Shown: positions 13,259 to 20,947 of the stretch, piece after piece
How positions within the stretch are numbered: the stretch's first letter is position 1
How the letters are laid out: each line of letters begins with the position of its first letter
Program-made: the position numbers and the translations under genes
DNA from: a virus
Virus record (IMG/VR): IMGVR_UViG_3300031951_007186
Location: 1 to 22,052 of that record
DNA: 22,052 nt
Reading direction: 5' to 3' (one strand)
The notes under the pieces: generated by a model
What the model was told of the DNA's origin: nothing
The model's database searches: none
Seen by the model: only the letters and a program-made list of their open reading frames with translations

Positions 13259-14545
13259 ATGGAAAACCAAACTACTGTACAGACAGTGGACGTGGATATC
13301 GACACACTTTTTGCCGGAGCACCCGGAGCCGAAAGCATCGTTACCCCGACCGCTGATGACAAAAAAGAACAACCGGCTAAACCTAGTATTTTTTCTGCTA
13401 AGCCTGTGGATGTTAGTTTCTTAGATGAAGAGAACACCGAGGATCCAGAAAACCCTGACGCAAACAAAGACAAGGAAGGTCAGGTTTCCCGTGAAACGGT
13501 GAAAGATACCCTGAAAAGTTTAGACGAGGATTTGAAACCGGCCAATGAAAACGAAGAAGAGGAGTTAGAAGATCCTTCTAAAAAGAAAGGCGGTCGTCCT
13601 AAGACAGATAAGTCTGGTCTTGTAGAGTTCTTGAAAAAACGTATTGAGTCAAAAGAGATGTTTGCTTTTGACGATTACGATGAAGAAAAACAAACCCTCG
13701 ATGAGTACCTCGGTGGTCTCGGAGAGAAAGATATCGAAGATCTGTGGCAAGCGAACATTGATAACATCAAACAAGAAGTCGCTTCCAAGACTCCGAAAGA
13801 GTTTTTTGAAAGTCTGCCTGAAGAGTTACAGTACGCCGCCAAGTATGTAATGGACGGTGGTCAGGATCTGAAAGGTCTGTTTCAAGCGCTGGCTCAAGTA
13901 GAACAAGTTCGTTCTCTGGATCCGGCTAATGAAGGTGACCAGGAAGGTATCGTAAGATCTTACTTACAAGCTACCAACTTTGGTACAGAAGAAGAGATCG
14001 AAGAAGAACTGACAACCTGGAAAGACCTTGGTGTACTGGAAAAGAAAGCCAAACAGTTTAAGCCAAAGCTGGACCAGATGCAAGAAGAGATTGTACAGTC
14101 TCAGCTGGCTGAACAGGAAGCTCGTAGAGAACAACAGGAACAAGCTGCTCAAGCGTACATGCAAAATGTGTTTGAAGCGCTTCGTCCGGCCGAGATCAAC
14201 GGTATTAAGTTGGACAAACGAGTACAGGCTCAGCTCTATACAGGACTCACACAACCTCAGTATCCATCAATCAGTGGTCGTCCAACCAACCTTCTGGGAC
14301 ACCTCCTTGAAAAGTATCAGTTCGTAGACCCTAACTATCCTCTGATCGCGGAAGCACTTTGGTTACTTTCTGATCCCGACGGTTACCGTTCGGAACTCAA
14401 GAAACAAGGTGGCAACCAGAAAGTCGAGCAAACAGTAAGACTTCTGAAGACAGAACAGGCTCGTAAGAGTGGTTCTAGCTACCAGGACGATGAGGACGCA
14501 AAACCTCGTAAGATCACTAGACCTCAAAACATATTTAGACGATAG
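13259..14545 (+). CDS. Acidic scaffold-like head protein
   Basis: The 428-aa protein lies between portal and major capsid genes, the usual place of a scaffolding protein. It is acidic, with an N-terminal disordered region, Glu-rich stretches near residues 95-105 followed by KKKGGRPKTDKSG, and a Gln/Glu-rich coiled coil at about 265-310. Such low-complexity helical proteins guide capsid assembly. The start is in the AACCT-ATG context after a promoter-like region. No protease domain is apparent. A minor capsid role is possible. Confidence 0.72.
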   Translation: MENQTTVQTVDVDIDTLFAGAPGAESIVTPTADDKKEQPAKPSIFSAKPVDVSFLDEENTEDPENPDANKDKEGQVSRETVKDTLKSLDEDLKPANENEEEELEDPSKKKGGRPKTDKSGLVEFLKKRIESKEMFAFDDYDEEKQTLDEYLGGLGEKDIEDLWQANIDNIKQEVASKTPKEFFESLPEELQYAAKYVMDGGQDLKGLFQALAQVEQVRSLDPANEGDQEGIVRSYLQATNFGTEEEIEEELTTWKDLGVLEKKAKQFKPKLDQMQEEIVQSQLAEQEARREQQEQAAQAYMQNVFEALRPAEINGIKLDKRVQAQLYTGLTQPQYPSISGRPTNLLGHLLEKYQFVDPNYPLIAEALWLLSDPDGYRSELKKQGGNQKVEQTVRLLKTEQARKSGSSYQDDEDAKPRKITRPQNIFRR

Positions 14546-14582
14546 TCCAATATTCTTTTTTAACCCCTAATCCAAAAGCCCT

Positions 14583-16208
14583 ATGCCAACCCCTGTTTTG
14601 AACAATGGTATATTCCTGCGTGACAACAGCTACACAACTAGCTCACACGTAGACTCGTACCACCTGTCAAACCTTCTGAAGAGCGCAGAGCCTACTGACC
14701 TCGGTCCAGTAGACTTGTGGGCTATGGCGCAAAAGGTAGAGATGCCTTTGTACCAGATGTCCAGCTTCGGAGGTAAGAATGTTATCAATGTAGATAACGC
14801 TCGTGGAGAGTACAAGTGGCAGATCCCTGTAGCGCAGGATCTTCCATACATCGTTGAAGACATCGAACCAGCTAATACCGCTAAAGGTATTGATGGTCAG
14901 ACCTTCAAGATCAAACTTAACAAACGTACTTTCGGTAACGGTGATATCATCACCTACGACAAGTACAACGGTGTGGAAATGTACATCACACAGGATGATA
15001 TCATCCCTGCTGGTGACGGTTTCATCTACACTGTGCAACTGGTGAACAACGACAGCACCAAATTCCTGGACAACAAGTATCTGAAGATCGGTACCAAAGT
15101 ATTCCGTAAGGGTTCTGCCCGTGGTGAATACGGTGAGCGTTTCTCTGATATCGGTCAGGTATCTGCTGGTTTCCGTGAGTTCTACAACTACGTAGGTGGT
15201 GCTGAAGCTCACGTACACTACTCAATCTCATCTCGCGCTGACTTGATGATGAAGGGTGGTATGAAAGCTGACGGTACTGTACCGGTAATTGAACTCTGGA
15301 GAAACTTCGATAGCGAGGCTCTGAAAGATCCTTCTATCACTAACCTGGAGACAATGGCTGCCAAGATGGGTGCAGACTACGTGAAGAAGGCTTACCAGTC
15401 TGGTCAGCTGACTCGTACGTTCTTGACTACCCTGGAAGCTGCTCACTTAACTAAGATCGCGAACGACATTGAAACCTACTTGATGTGGGGTCAGGGTGGT
15501 CGCGTGAAGCAAGATGGTCCGGATGATATCCGTCTGTCTGTAGGTTTGTGGAAGCAGCTTGACAACTCTTTCAAGCGTATCTACAACAAAGGTTCTTTCA
15601 ACCTGGATCTGTTCAAGAGTGAAATCTTCAACTTCTTCAACGGTAAGGTTGAGTTCCAGGGTCCAGATCCTAAGCGTCAGCTGATTGTACAAACCGGTCT
15701 CGGTGGTATGAAGCTGGTTAACGAAGCTATTAAGCGTGAAGCTATCAATAGCGGTATGGTGATCAACGCTTCTGAAGTTGGTGCGATCACTGGTAAAGGA
15801 ATGGATCTGAACTTCGGTTTCGCATACACTCAGTATGTAATTCCGTTCTTGGCTAACGTGAAGTTCGTTCTGAACCCAGCGTTCGACAACATCCACACTA
15901 ACGACATTGAGAACCCAATCATCGACGGTTTCCCTCTGTCTAGCTACAACTTCATCATCTTCGATATCACTGATAACACTAACGACAACATCTTCTTGTT
16001 GAAGTTAAGTTGGGATAACCAATTGAAGTGGTTCTATCAGAACGGTACAATGGACTACATGGGTCGTACACAAGGCTTCCAGTCTTCTGGAAACTTCAAC
16101 GGTTACCGTGTGTTCATGAGCCAGACAATGCCTGCTATCTGGGTTAAAGACCCAACTAAGGTGTTGAAGATCGTGATGAGAAACCCTGTAACTGGTGGAT
16201 CATTCTAA
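14583..16208 (+). CDS. Major capsid protein (HK97-type, crAss-like)
   Basis: The 541-aa protein follows the portal and scaffold-like genes and has the size and composition of crAss-like major capsid proteins. It is rich in Asn, Asp and Gly, with a mixed alpha/beta layout, a long helix near residues 270-310 and a beta-rich C-terminus, as in the HK97 fold. Its codons are uniform, with many CTG, GGT and AAC codons, as in highly expressed genes. The start at 14583 follows an unusual G-poor leader (T-run, AACCC, AATCCAAAA, CCCT) almost identical to that of the gene at 18679. The stop is followed by a strongly folded gap. Confidence 0.9.
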   Translation: MPTPVLNNGIFLRDNSYTTSSHVDSYHLSNLLKSAEPTDLGPVDLWAMAQKVEMPLYQMSSFGGKNVINVDNARGEYKWQIPVAQDLPYIVEDIEPANTAKGIDGQTFKIKLNKRTFGNGDIITYDKYNGVEMYITQDDIIPAGDGFIYTVQLVNNDSTKFLDNKYLKIGTKVFRKGSARGEYGERFSDIGQVSAGFREFYNYVGGAEAHVHYSISSRADLMMKGGMKADGTVPVIELWRNFDSEALKDPSITNLETMAAKMGADYVKKAYQSGQLTRTFLTTLEAAHLTKIANDIETYLMWGQGGRVKQDGPDDIRLSVGLWKQLDNSFKRIYNKGSFNLDLFKSEIFNFFNGKVEFQGPDPKRQLIVQTGLGGMKLVNEAIKREAINSGMVINASEVGAITGKGMDLNFGFAYTQYVIPFLANVKFVLNPAFDNIHTNDIENPIIDGFPLSSYNFIIFDITDNTNDNIFLLKLSWDNQLKWFYQNGTMDYMGRTQGFQSSGNFNGYRVFMSQTMPAIWVKDPTKVLKIVMRNPVTGGSF

Positions 16209-16219
16209 GTTGTAACTGT

Positions 16220-16260
16220 ACCCGGGTTGCTTCCCATCAGAACAGCGCCCGGGTCTTTAT
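16220..16260 (+). terminator. Terminator-like hairpin after the capsid gene
   Basis: ACCCGGG (16220-16226) pairs with CCCGGGT (16248-16254) around a 21-base loop, followed by CTTTAT. The T tract is weak, so this may be a partial terminator or a 3'-end stabiliser that lowers expression of downstream genes relative to the capsid gene. Confidence 0.5.
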
Positions 16261-16424
16261 ACTCTTCCCCCTCCCGGTTAGTAACCGGTCTGGAACCGAC
16301 CAGATGAGTATGGGAGTCATGACCCGGAAAGGAGCTTGCTACCGCTGGTAGCATCAACCTGGTGGATGCGTCGAAAAGAGTTCGTAACTCTTCACCAGGT
16401 CAGTTATCCGGAAATACCGGATAA
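16259..16424 (+). ncRNA. Candidate structured RNA between capsid gene and next gene
   Basis: A chain of near-perfect hairpins fills the gap. ATACTC (16259-16264) with GAGTAT (16306-16311) closes a junction holding CCGGTT-AGT-AACCGG (16274-16288) and TCTGG-AACCGA-CCAGA (16289-16304). Then come TGCTACC-GCT-GGTAGCA (16337-16353), ACCTGGTG (16357-16364) with CACCAGGT (16393-16400) enclosing AAGAGTT-CGT-AACTCTT (16376-16392), and TTATCCGG-AAATA-CCGGATAA (16404-16424). GCATC (16351-16355) can also pair with GATGC (16365-16369). No tRNA or reading frame fits. It could be a processed small RNA or a leader controlling the gene at 16448. Confidence 0.65.
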
Positions 16425-16447
16425 GTTAAAAACCAAAAAACCAAACA

Positions 16448-17464
16448 ATGAGTAGTGTAACAATCGTAGAAAAGTACCCGCAAAACAAGCGCAGTACTGT
16501 AGCAATTAGACCGTTCTTTGATCCGATGGTGGATAACATGGGATTACAGAAGTATGGCTTAAGTCTTTTTGACGGAGCGTTCCATGAAGAATCGATTGCT
16601 TGCTTAGAGATCAACGGTATCAAAAGATACGTAACAGGTCTTAACGAGTTTGCTCCTGAAGTAAAAACGTTACCGGCTGAAGAGCAAGAAGCTAAGATCA
16701 AGCAGATTCGCCACCTTGTAGCTCAACTTGAAAGCGAGTTGGCTGCTAACGTGATCAATCCGAATGACTCTGACTTCTGGAACAAAGTAAAACTGTTGCG
16801 TCCTGATAACGGAGAGTTTTGGGATAAGATCAAGATCAGATGCGGTAACGAAGCCGTTTACCTGGAGCCTGACAAGGACCCATACGATCTGATCAGACTG
16901 TACGCGATTGAAGCCGGTGGTTTCTCAATTGTGGCTAAGTCCTTAGAAGAAGCTCGCCGTCAACCTGTGCCGCCTAAGTTCTTTTTAGATAAGCAGGAAG
17001 AAACAGCGTCTATCAAGACAGAAGTGAAAAAACTGCGTAACAAGGCTGCTGCTGAACTTCAGAAGCTGTATGACAAGAACACTAATAAGTTGTTCTATGT
17101 GGCTAAAGTACTGGATCCTAACTCTGCTCAGTACAAGAAAAGTACACCGAACGATATTATCTATGACAACATGGATAAGTATATCGATGGTGAACTGATT
17201 GAAAAAGATAAGCGTAAAACCGCTACAAGATTCATGGAGATTGCAAATCTCGACATGGAAACCTTGAAGATCAGAGCGCTGGTAAAAGACTCTACGTTTT
17301 ACAAGTTTATCTCTACCAAAGCTGACGGTTTCATTTACCACATGCAGACCGGATCTATGATGGGTAGAACACCTTCAGATGTAGCTGAATACCTGAAGAA
17401 TCCATTGAATGAAGAGGTACTGATTGACTTGACAAAGAAGTGTGAAAAGTACTGGAACGTGTAA
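16448..17464 (+). CDS. Conserved virion-associated protein downstream of the capsid gene
   Basis: A 338-aa protein with an A/C-rich leader (ACCAAAAAACCAAACA) right before ATG. It has a helical coiled segment near residues 75-105 (EEQEAKIKQIRHLVAQLESEL), a second charged helical region near 175-215 with KTEVKKLRNKAAAELQKLYDK, and otherwise mixed secondary structure. No enzymatic motif is recognised. Proteins of this type follow the capsid gene in crAss-like genomes and are probably structural or capsid-associated. The start lies 24 bases after the last hairpin of the structured gap. Confidence 0.75.
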   Translation: MSSVTIVEKYPQNKRSTVAIRPFFDPMVDNMGLQKYGLSLFDGAFHEESIACLEINGIKRYVTGLNEFAPEVKTLPAEEQEAKIKQIRHLVAQLESELAANVINPNDSDFWNKVKLLRPDNGEFWDKIKIRCGNEAVYLEPDKDPYDLIRLYAIEAGGFSIVAKSLEEARRQPVPPKFFLDKQEETASIKTEVKKLRNKAAAELQKLYDKNTNKLFYVAKVLDPNSAQYKKSTPNDIIYDNMDKYIDGELIEKDKRKTATRFMEIANLDMETLKIRALVKDSTFYKFISTKADGFIYHMQTGSMMGRTPSDVAEYLKNPLNEEVLIDLTKKCEKYWNV

Positions 17465-17469
17465 AACAT

Positions 17470-17510
17470 GTCCGTCCCCCTTCCCGTAGACCAGGGCGCT
17501 CAGGACGGAC
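17470..17510 (+). promoter_or_regulatory. Intergenic hairpin
   Basis: A perfect 8-bp stem, GTCCGTCC (17470-17477) with GGACGGAC (17503-17510), encloses 25 bases with a possible CCC/GGG inner pair. The following CTTATATAACC is not a T-run, so this is a weak terminator at best. It ends 12 bases before the next ATG, where it may control translation or mark an RNA processing site. Confidence 0.5.
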
Positions 17511-17522
17511 CTTATATAACCT

Positions 17523-18224
17523 ATGAACAACAACCTCTTACAGATAAAAATCAAGCAGCGTTTAAACAAACTGGCTTCGTTTGACTTCGATAACCTCGAA
17601 TGTTGGATGATTCAGGAAGCGGTAAACAAAGCTCAGCTGGAGTGGGTACGTAGACAAGTCTACGGACTTAACACTAGGAGGGAAGGTTCAGAAATTTCTA
17701 CCGGATTGGTTGATGATCTTCAGAAACTGATTGTTTCTAAGGAACTGAAACCTGCAGATAAGAAACTGTTCTTTGATAGTAAGCTGCCAGATGACTACTT
17801 GTACTATGTACGCGTAGACGCCATGGCTACCAACGATTGTTGTCCTGGTAAACGTAAGATGACTGTGTATCAGGCCGAAGAGGCCAACATGGGTGTTTTA
17901 CTGACATCTGACACCAAGGGTCCCAGCTTCGAGTGGGCTGAAACCTTAAGTACGTTGGCTGGTGATACACTAAAGGTCTATACAAACGGTGAGTTTAAGA
18001 TCACCGATATGATCTTGACTTATTACAGGCTACCAAAGCCTATTCAGTTTCAAGGTTGTGTGAACCCAGCCAATGGACAAGCTTTTAAAGTTAACCAGGA
18101 ATGTGAGTTCAAAGACGATGTGGCTGAGATCATTGTAGATCAAGCTGCAGCTATTCTGGCCGGAGACATCGAGAGTATGAATCAGTACCAAAGAGAAAGT
18201 CAAGAGGTACAGAAAAATAGTTAA
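17523..18224 (+). CDS. Putative head-tail connector (ring/adaptor) protein
   Basis: A 233-aa protein starting in the AACCT-ATG context. N-terminal helices (residues 1-60, with NLECWMIQEAVNKAQLEWVRRQVYG) are followed by a beta-rich middle with YYVRVDA and ILTYYRLPKP, then a C-terminal helix with DDVAEIIVDQAAAILAGDIESMNQYQ. Helix, beta barrel and terminal helix, with the position after capsid genes, resemble the ring or adaptor proteins that seal the portal in crAss-like and other tailed phages. The assignment relies on layout and position. It ends 2 bases before the ferritin-like gene. Confidence 0.7.
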   Translation: MNNNLLQIKIKQRLNKLASFDFDNLECWMIQEAVNKAQLEWVRRQVYGLNTRREGSEISTGLVDDLQKLIVSKELKPADKKLFFDSKLPDDYLYYVRVDAMATNDCCPGKRKMTVYQAEEANMGVLLTSDTKGPSFEWAETLSTLAGDTLKVYTNGEFKITDMILTYYRLPKPIQFQGCVNPANGQAFKVNQECEFKDDVAEIIVDQAAAILAGDIESMNQYQRESQEVQKNS

Positions 18225-18226
18225 CC

Positions 18227-18646
18227 ATGGCTTTGACTAAAATAGCTAGACCACAACCTCAAATGATGGGACCTTGTGCTGAAACTGCTCAACTGGCAGC
18301 GGAACTTATGGAGCTGAGTACATCTGTACACAAGCTTCACTTAAAGATTACCGGAGCCGGTAGCTATGCTGCCCACAAAGCGCTCAACGAGTTTTACGGT
18401 GGAATGCCAGATATTATTGACGCGGTAGTAGAACAGTACCAAGGAGCCAGAGAAAAACTTCTAGAGTTTCCCAGTGTCTCTATGAAGTGTGATACTGTAC
18501 AGGATGCTCTCGCTCACATGAGAGACTTGTACAACAAAACCACTGAGTTACAGAAGTTGATGCCTTTTTCAGAAGTTACCAATCAGCTAGATGAAGTAAA
18601 GAGTCTGATAGCGTCAACCAAGTATAAACTGATGTTTTTAAGCTAA
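18227..18646 (+). CDS. Dps/ferritin-like four-helix protein
   Basis: The 139-aa protein is helical throughout, with long helices at about residues 17-42, 47-77, 86-105 and 110-136. His38, His50, Asp65 and Glu69 reproduce the spacing of the Dps ferroxidase residues (His31, His43, Asp58, Glu62 in Listeria innocua Dps), and the TGAGSYAAH segment matches the turn between helices A and B. The fifth ligand (Asp47 in Dps) is Asn54 here. Iron oxidation, iron storage or a purely structural four-helix role are possible. It sits between connector and tail genes, so it may be carried in the virion. The resemblance to Dps is by eye. Confidence 0.65.
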   Translation: MALTKIARPQPQMMGPCAETAQLAAELMELSTSVHKLHLKITGAGSYAAHKALNEFYGGMPDIIDAVVEQYQGAREKLLEFPSVSMKCDTVQDALAHMRDLYNKTTELQKLMPFSEVTNQLDEVKSLIASTKYKLMFLS

Positions 18647-18678
18647 CTGTTTTTTTTATAACCCAAATCCAAAACCCC

Positions 18679-20040
18679 ATGTATTTTCCCAATGCGTTTA
18701 GGAAGAGCTTTCTTCCAGTAGTGGACGGTGGTGCCGTTGCACTCGCTAGCTCAGGATCTACGGCTGACTTGACAGCAGGTGAGATTGGTTTCTTCGATGC
18801 GAAGACTTTCCAGTCTGTATCAGCTCAAGCTGCTCCTTTCATCCTGGCTCAGGGTTCTTACTTTGCTTCAGACAAGATTGGCCCCGTTCACGGTGGTTAC
18901 AAAGAGTCTGTAAAGTCAAAGGTGATCAACCCTAAGTATATCAGTCGTCTGATCAAAGTATCAGCTAAGACTCCTCAGAACCAGATCGTTACGATCCAGG
19001 GTGCTGCTTGTGCCGGTGTAAGCTGTGACACAACTATCCGTCTGCGTCTTGACGTTAAAGGTTCTCCTGCCCTTCGTTTCTTGAACCACCAGCTGTACAA
19101 GACTCTGGATGCCTACACTGGTTGCTGCGATGCTAGCAACTCTGCTGTAGATCATACAGTAGTACTGTTGAAGTGGGCTGATCAGATCAACGAAGCTCCT
19201 CTGTTGAAAGATTTCGTACAGGCTAAAGTATGGAAAGAAGCTCACGCTAGCGTAGCTATCGACCCAACTTCAGGTTCTGCTACTATCGTTGTAGCAAACG
19301 CTGACCGTACCAAGTTTACTGCAGGTGACAAAGTAGTTGCTGCTGGTATTCCAGCTAACACAGTAGTAGTAAGCGTAGGTGCTGATGACTCTGCTTCTAC
19401 TGGTTTTGCCAACGTAGTGTTGAGTAAAGCTGCTACAGCTTCTGCAAACGTAAACGCCGGTATCTTCGACGTAGTAAGTTCAGCTACTTATAGCGCTGCT
19501 ACAGCCAGCTTAGGTAGCGTAAACAGCCATATGGACATCATCGCTGCTTACATGGATACTAAGTTCGGTAACTGTACTTTCACAGTAACTGACAAGTATG
19601 ACCTGGAGCCTCTGTTCATCTACGCTTCTGTAGTTGACGAGTCTGGTGATCCTTGTGCTGCTGCTTCTTGTTTCACTATCAGCGAAGCTCAAGCTCCTAT
19701 CCAAGCCAACGGTGTTGGTGAGACTGTTCTCCGTGAACTGATCCTGGATGGTCGCTACCTGCAGAACCATTACCCAGACAGCAGCCGTGTTGACGATCTG
19801 CGTAAGCGTGAAATCGAAGCTGACCCAGCTTTGGCTACCGTAGACCGCGACGGTCTGTACGATCGCGTTATGATTCTTCACAACGTGCCTCGTCTGTACA
19901 ACCCAACAAGCACTTTCGACAACGATCAGTACCTGTTGGTGGTACACGTACCTGCCGGTACAACAACTACAGCTCTGACCAGCTTTATCGTATCTAGCGC
20001 TGCTGCAGCCGGTAACGATATCGCTCTGGAAAGCCTGTAA
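18679..20040 (+). CDS. Abundant tail or virion structural protein with inserted domain
   Basis: A 453-aa protein, rich in Ala, Ser, Thr and Val, with uniform highly expressed codons and a leader almost identical to that of the major capsid gene, so it is likely a major virion component. Residues about 190-285 look like an inserted Ig-like or beta-sandwich domain (GSATIVVANADRTKF, then AGIPANTVVVSVGADD) with low-complexity Ala/Thr content, between two parts of the main fold. Cysteine clusters at ACAGVSC, GCC and CAAASC could form disulfides. Position after connector genes suggests a tail tube or other main tail protein. A strong terminator follows. Confidence 0.7.
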   Translation: MYFPNAFRKSFLPVVDGGAVALASSGSTADLTAGEIGFFDAKTFQSVSAQAAPFILAQGSYFASDKIGPVHGGYKESVKSKVINPKYISRLIKVSAKTPQNQIVTIQGAACAGVSCDTTIRLRLDVKGSPALRFLNHQLYKTLDAYTGCCDASNSAVDHTVVLLKWADQINEAPLLKDFVQAKVWKEAHASVAIDPTSGSATIVVANADRTKFTAGDKVVAAGIPANTVVVSVGADDSASTGFANVVLSKAATASANVNAGIFDVVSSATYSAATASLGSVNSHMDIIAAYMDTKFGNCTFTVTDKYDLEPLFIYASVVDESGDPCAAASCFTISEAQAPIQANGVGETVLRELILDGRYLQNHYPDSSRVDDLRKREIEADPALATVDRDGLYDRVMILHNVPRLYNPTSTFDNDQYLLVVHVPAGTTTTALTSFIVSSAAAAGNDIALESL

Positions 20041-20068
20041 TCAAGAGTACACGACTACTCATCATAGA

Positions 20069-20105
20069 AGGGAGTTGGACATCTGTCCGCTCCCTTTTTG
20101 TTTTT
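20069..20105 (+). terminator. Intrinsic terminator after the major tail or virion gene
   Basis: AGGGAG (20069-20074) pairs with CTCCCT (20090-20095), with an inner GGAC-ATCT-GTCC helix, followed by TTTTGTTTTT. The T tract runs into the -33 box of promoter P5. Confidence 0.93.
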
Positions 20106-20134
20106 GGAGAACTCCGAAAAATTCGGTATATTAT
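20103..20134 (+). promoter_or_regulatory. Bacteroidetes-type promoter P5
   Basis: TTTG at 20103-20106, a 20-base spacer and TATATTAT at 20127-20134. The spacer has two inverted repeats, GGAG-AA-CTCC and CCGAA-AAA-TTCGG. It starts a new unit with a leader of about 45 bases before ATG 20186. Confidence 0.7.
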
Positions 20135-20185
20135 TATTGAGAACCTCTACAGTTTTCCTCAGTAAATCTACAAAGTTTATACCCT

Positions 20186-20734
20186 ATGGCTAGCAAACAC
20201 CAGTTAAGTTTAGAGCTGCCTGAGACCAATAACGTCAAGGTGCTCCGTGTTACGGACACCAGTCTGTATGCAGACGACTTACCTATTGGTAATGCTACGC
20301 TCAGAATCATAGCTCCCGGTTTCAACCTTCCTGTTGTAATCGAAGCTGTTCCTCGTTTCAACTATGTACTCAGCGGTTGTACCCTGGGTTTACAAAGACA
20401 TGGTTGTGGAGAACAGGTGATGCCGATCCCAGATGGTATCTACACAATCCGCTACTCAGTATCTCCCCATGAAAAGGTATTTGTAGAGTACAATCACCTC
20501 CGTACTGTTCAAACCATGAACAAGTACTTTAACCTGTTATCTCAGCTTGAGATGTCAGGATGTGAACCTGAGCCGGAGATCAAAGACAAGCTTAATGAGC
20601 TGCGTCTGATCAGAAGTTTTATTGATGCAGCCAAGGCTAAAGTAGAGTACTCTCACGAACCTGAAGCCGGTATGGAACTCTTACTGTACGCTCAGAAACG
20701 TCTGAACAAACTGAGTCCTGCTGGTCATTGTTAA
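20186..20734 (+). CDS. Tail-region conserved protein, beta domain plus helical tail
   Basis: A 182-aa protein. Residues 1-105 are beta-rich (YADDLPIGNATLRIIAPGF, then IPDGIYTIRYSVSP) and look like a small jelly-roll or Ig-type fold. Residues 108-180 are helical with a Cys and a Glu/Pro turn. No signal peptide is seen. It is the first gene behind promoter P5 and starts in the ACCCT-ATG context. Location between major tail and fibre genes suggests a tail or baseplate-type component. No named family is recognised. Confidence 0.75.
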   Translation: MASKHQLSLELPETNNVKVLRVTDTSLYADDLPIGNATLRIIAPGFNLPVVIEAVPRFNYVLSGCTLGLQRHGCGEQVMPIPDGIYTIRYSVSPHEKVFVEYNHLRTVQTMNKYFNLLSQLEMSGCEPEPEIKDKLNELRLIRSFIDAAKAKVEYSHEPEAGMELLLYAQKRLNKLSPAGHC

Positions 20735-20755
20735 GTCGCTTAAAACCAACATCAT

Positions 20756-20947
20756 ATGAGAATCTGTACAAACTGCGGAAGTCAAATTACTTGTGGTTGT
20801 CAAGACAGAACTGCTTCAGATGGTAGAAAAGTATGTAGCTCATGTATTGTGAGTTATGAACAACAACTGAACGCGGCTAGGAACATACAACTCATCAACA
20901 TTAACGCTAGTCTGAATAATGAGAAATCTTCTACCTCACAAGGTTAA
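20756..20947 (+). CDS. Small zinc-ribbon protein
   Basis: The 63-aa protein has CTNC at residues 4-7, CGC at 13-15 and CSSC at 27-30, a pattern for a zinc ribbon or treble clef. A helical, Asn-rich tail follows. It starts 21 bases after the previous gene and overlaps the next start by 29 bases. The function is unknown; an assembly factor or small nucleic-acid-binding protein is possible. Confidence 0.7.
   Translation: MRICTNCGSQITCGCQDRTASDGRKVCSSCIVSYEQQLNAARNIQLININASLNNEKSSTSQG

Noticed and set aside
18647-18660. T-run before the gene at 18679 as a terminator
   Set aside because: No stem precedes it. It is better explained as part of the leader shared with the capsid gene.
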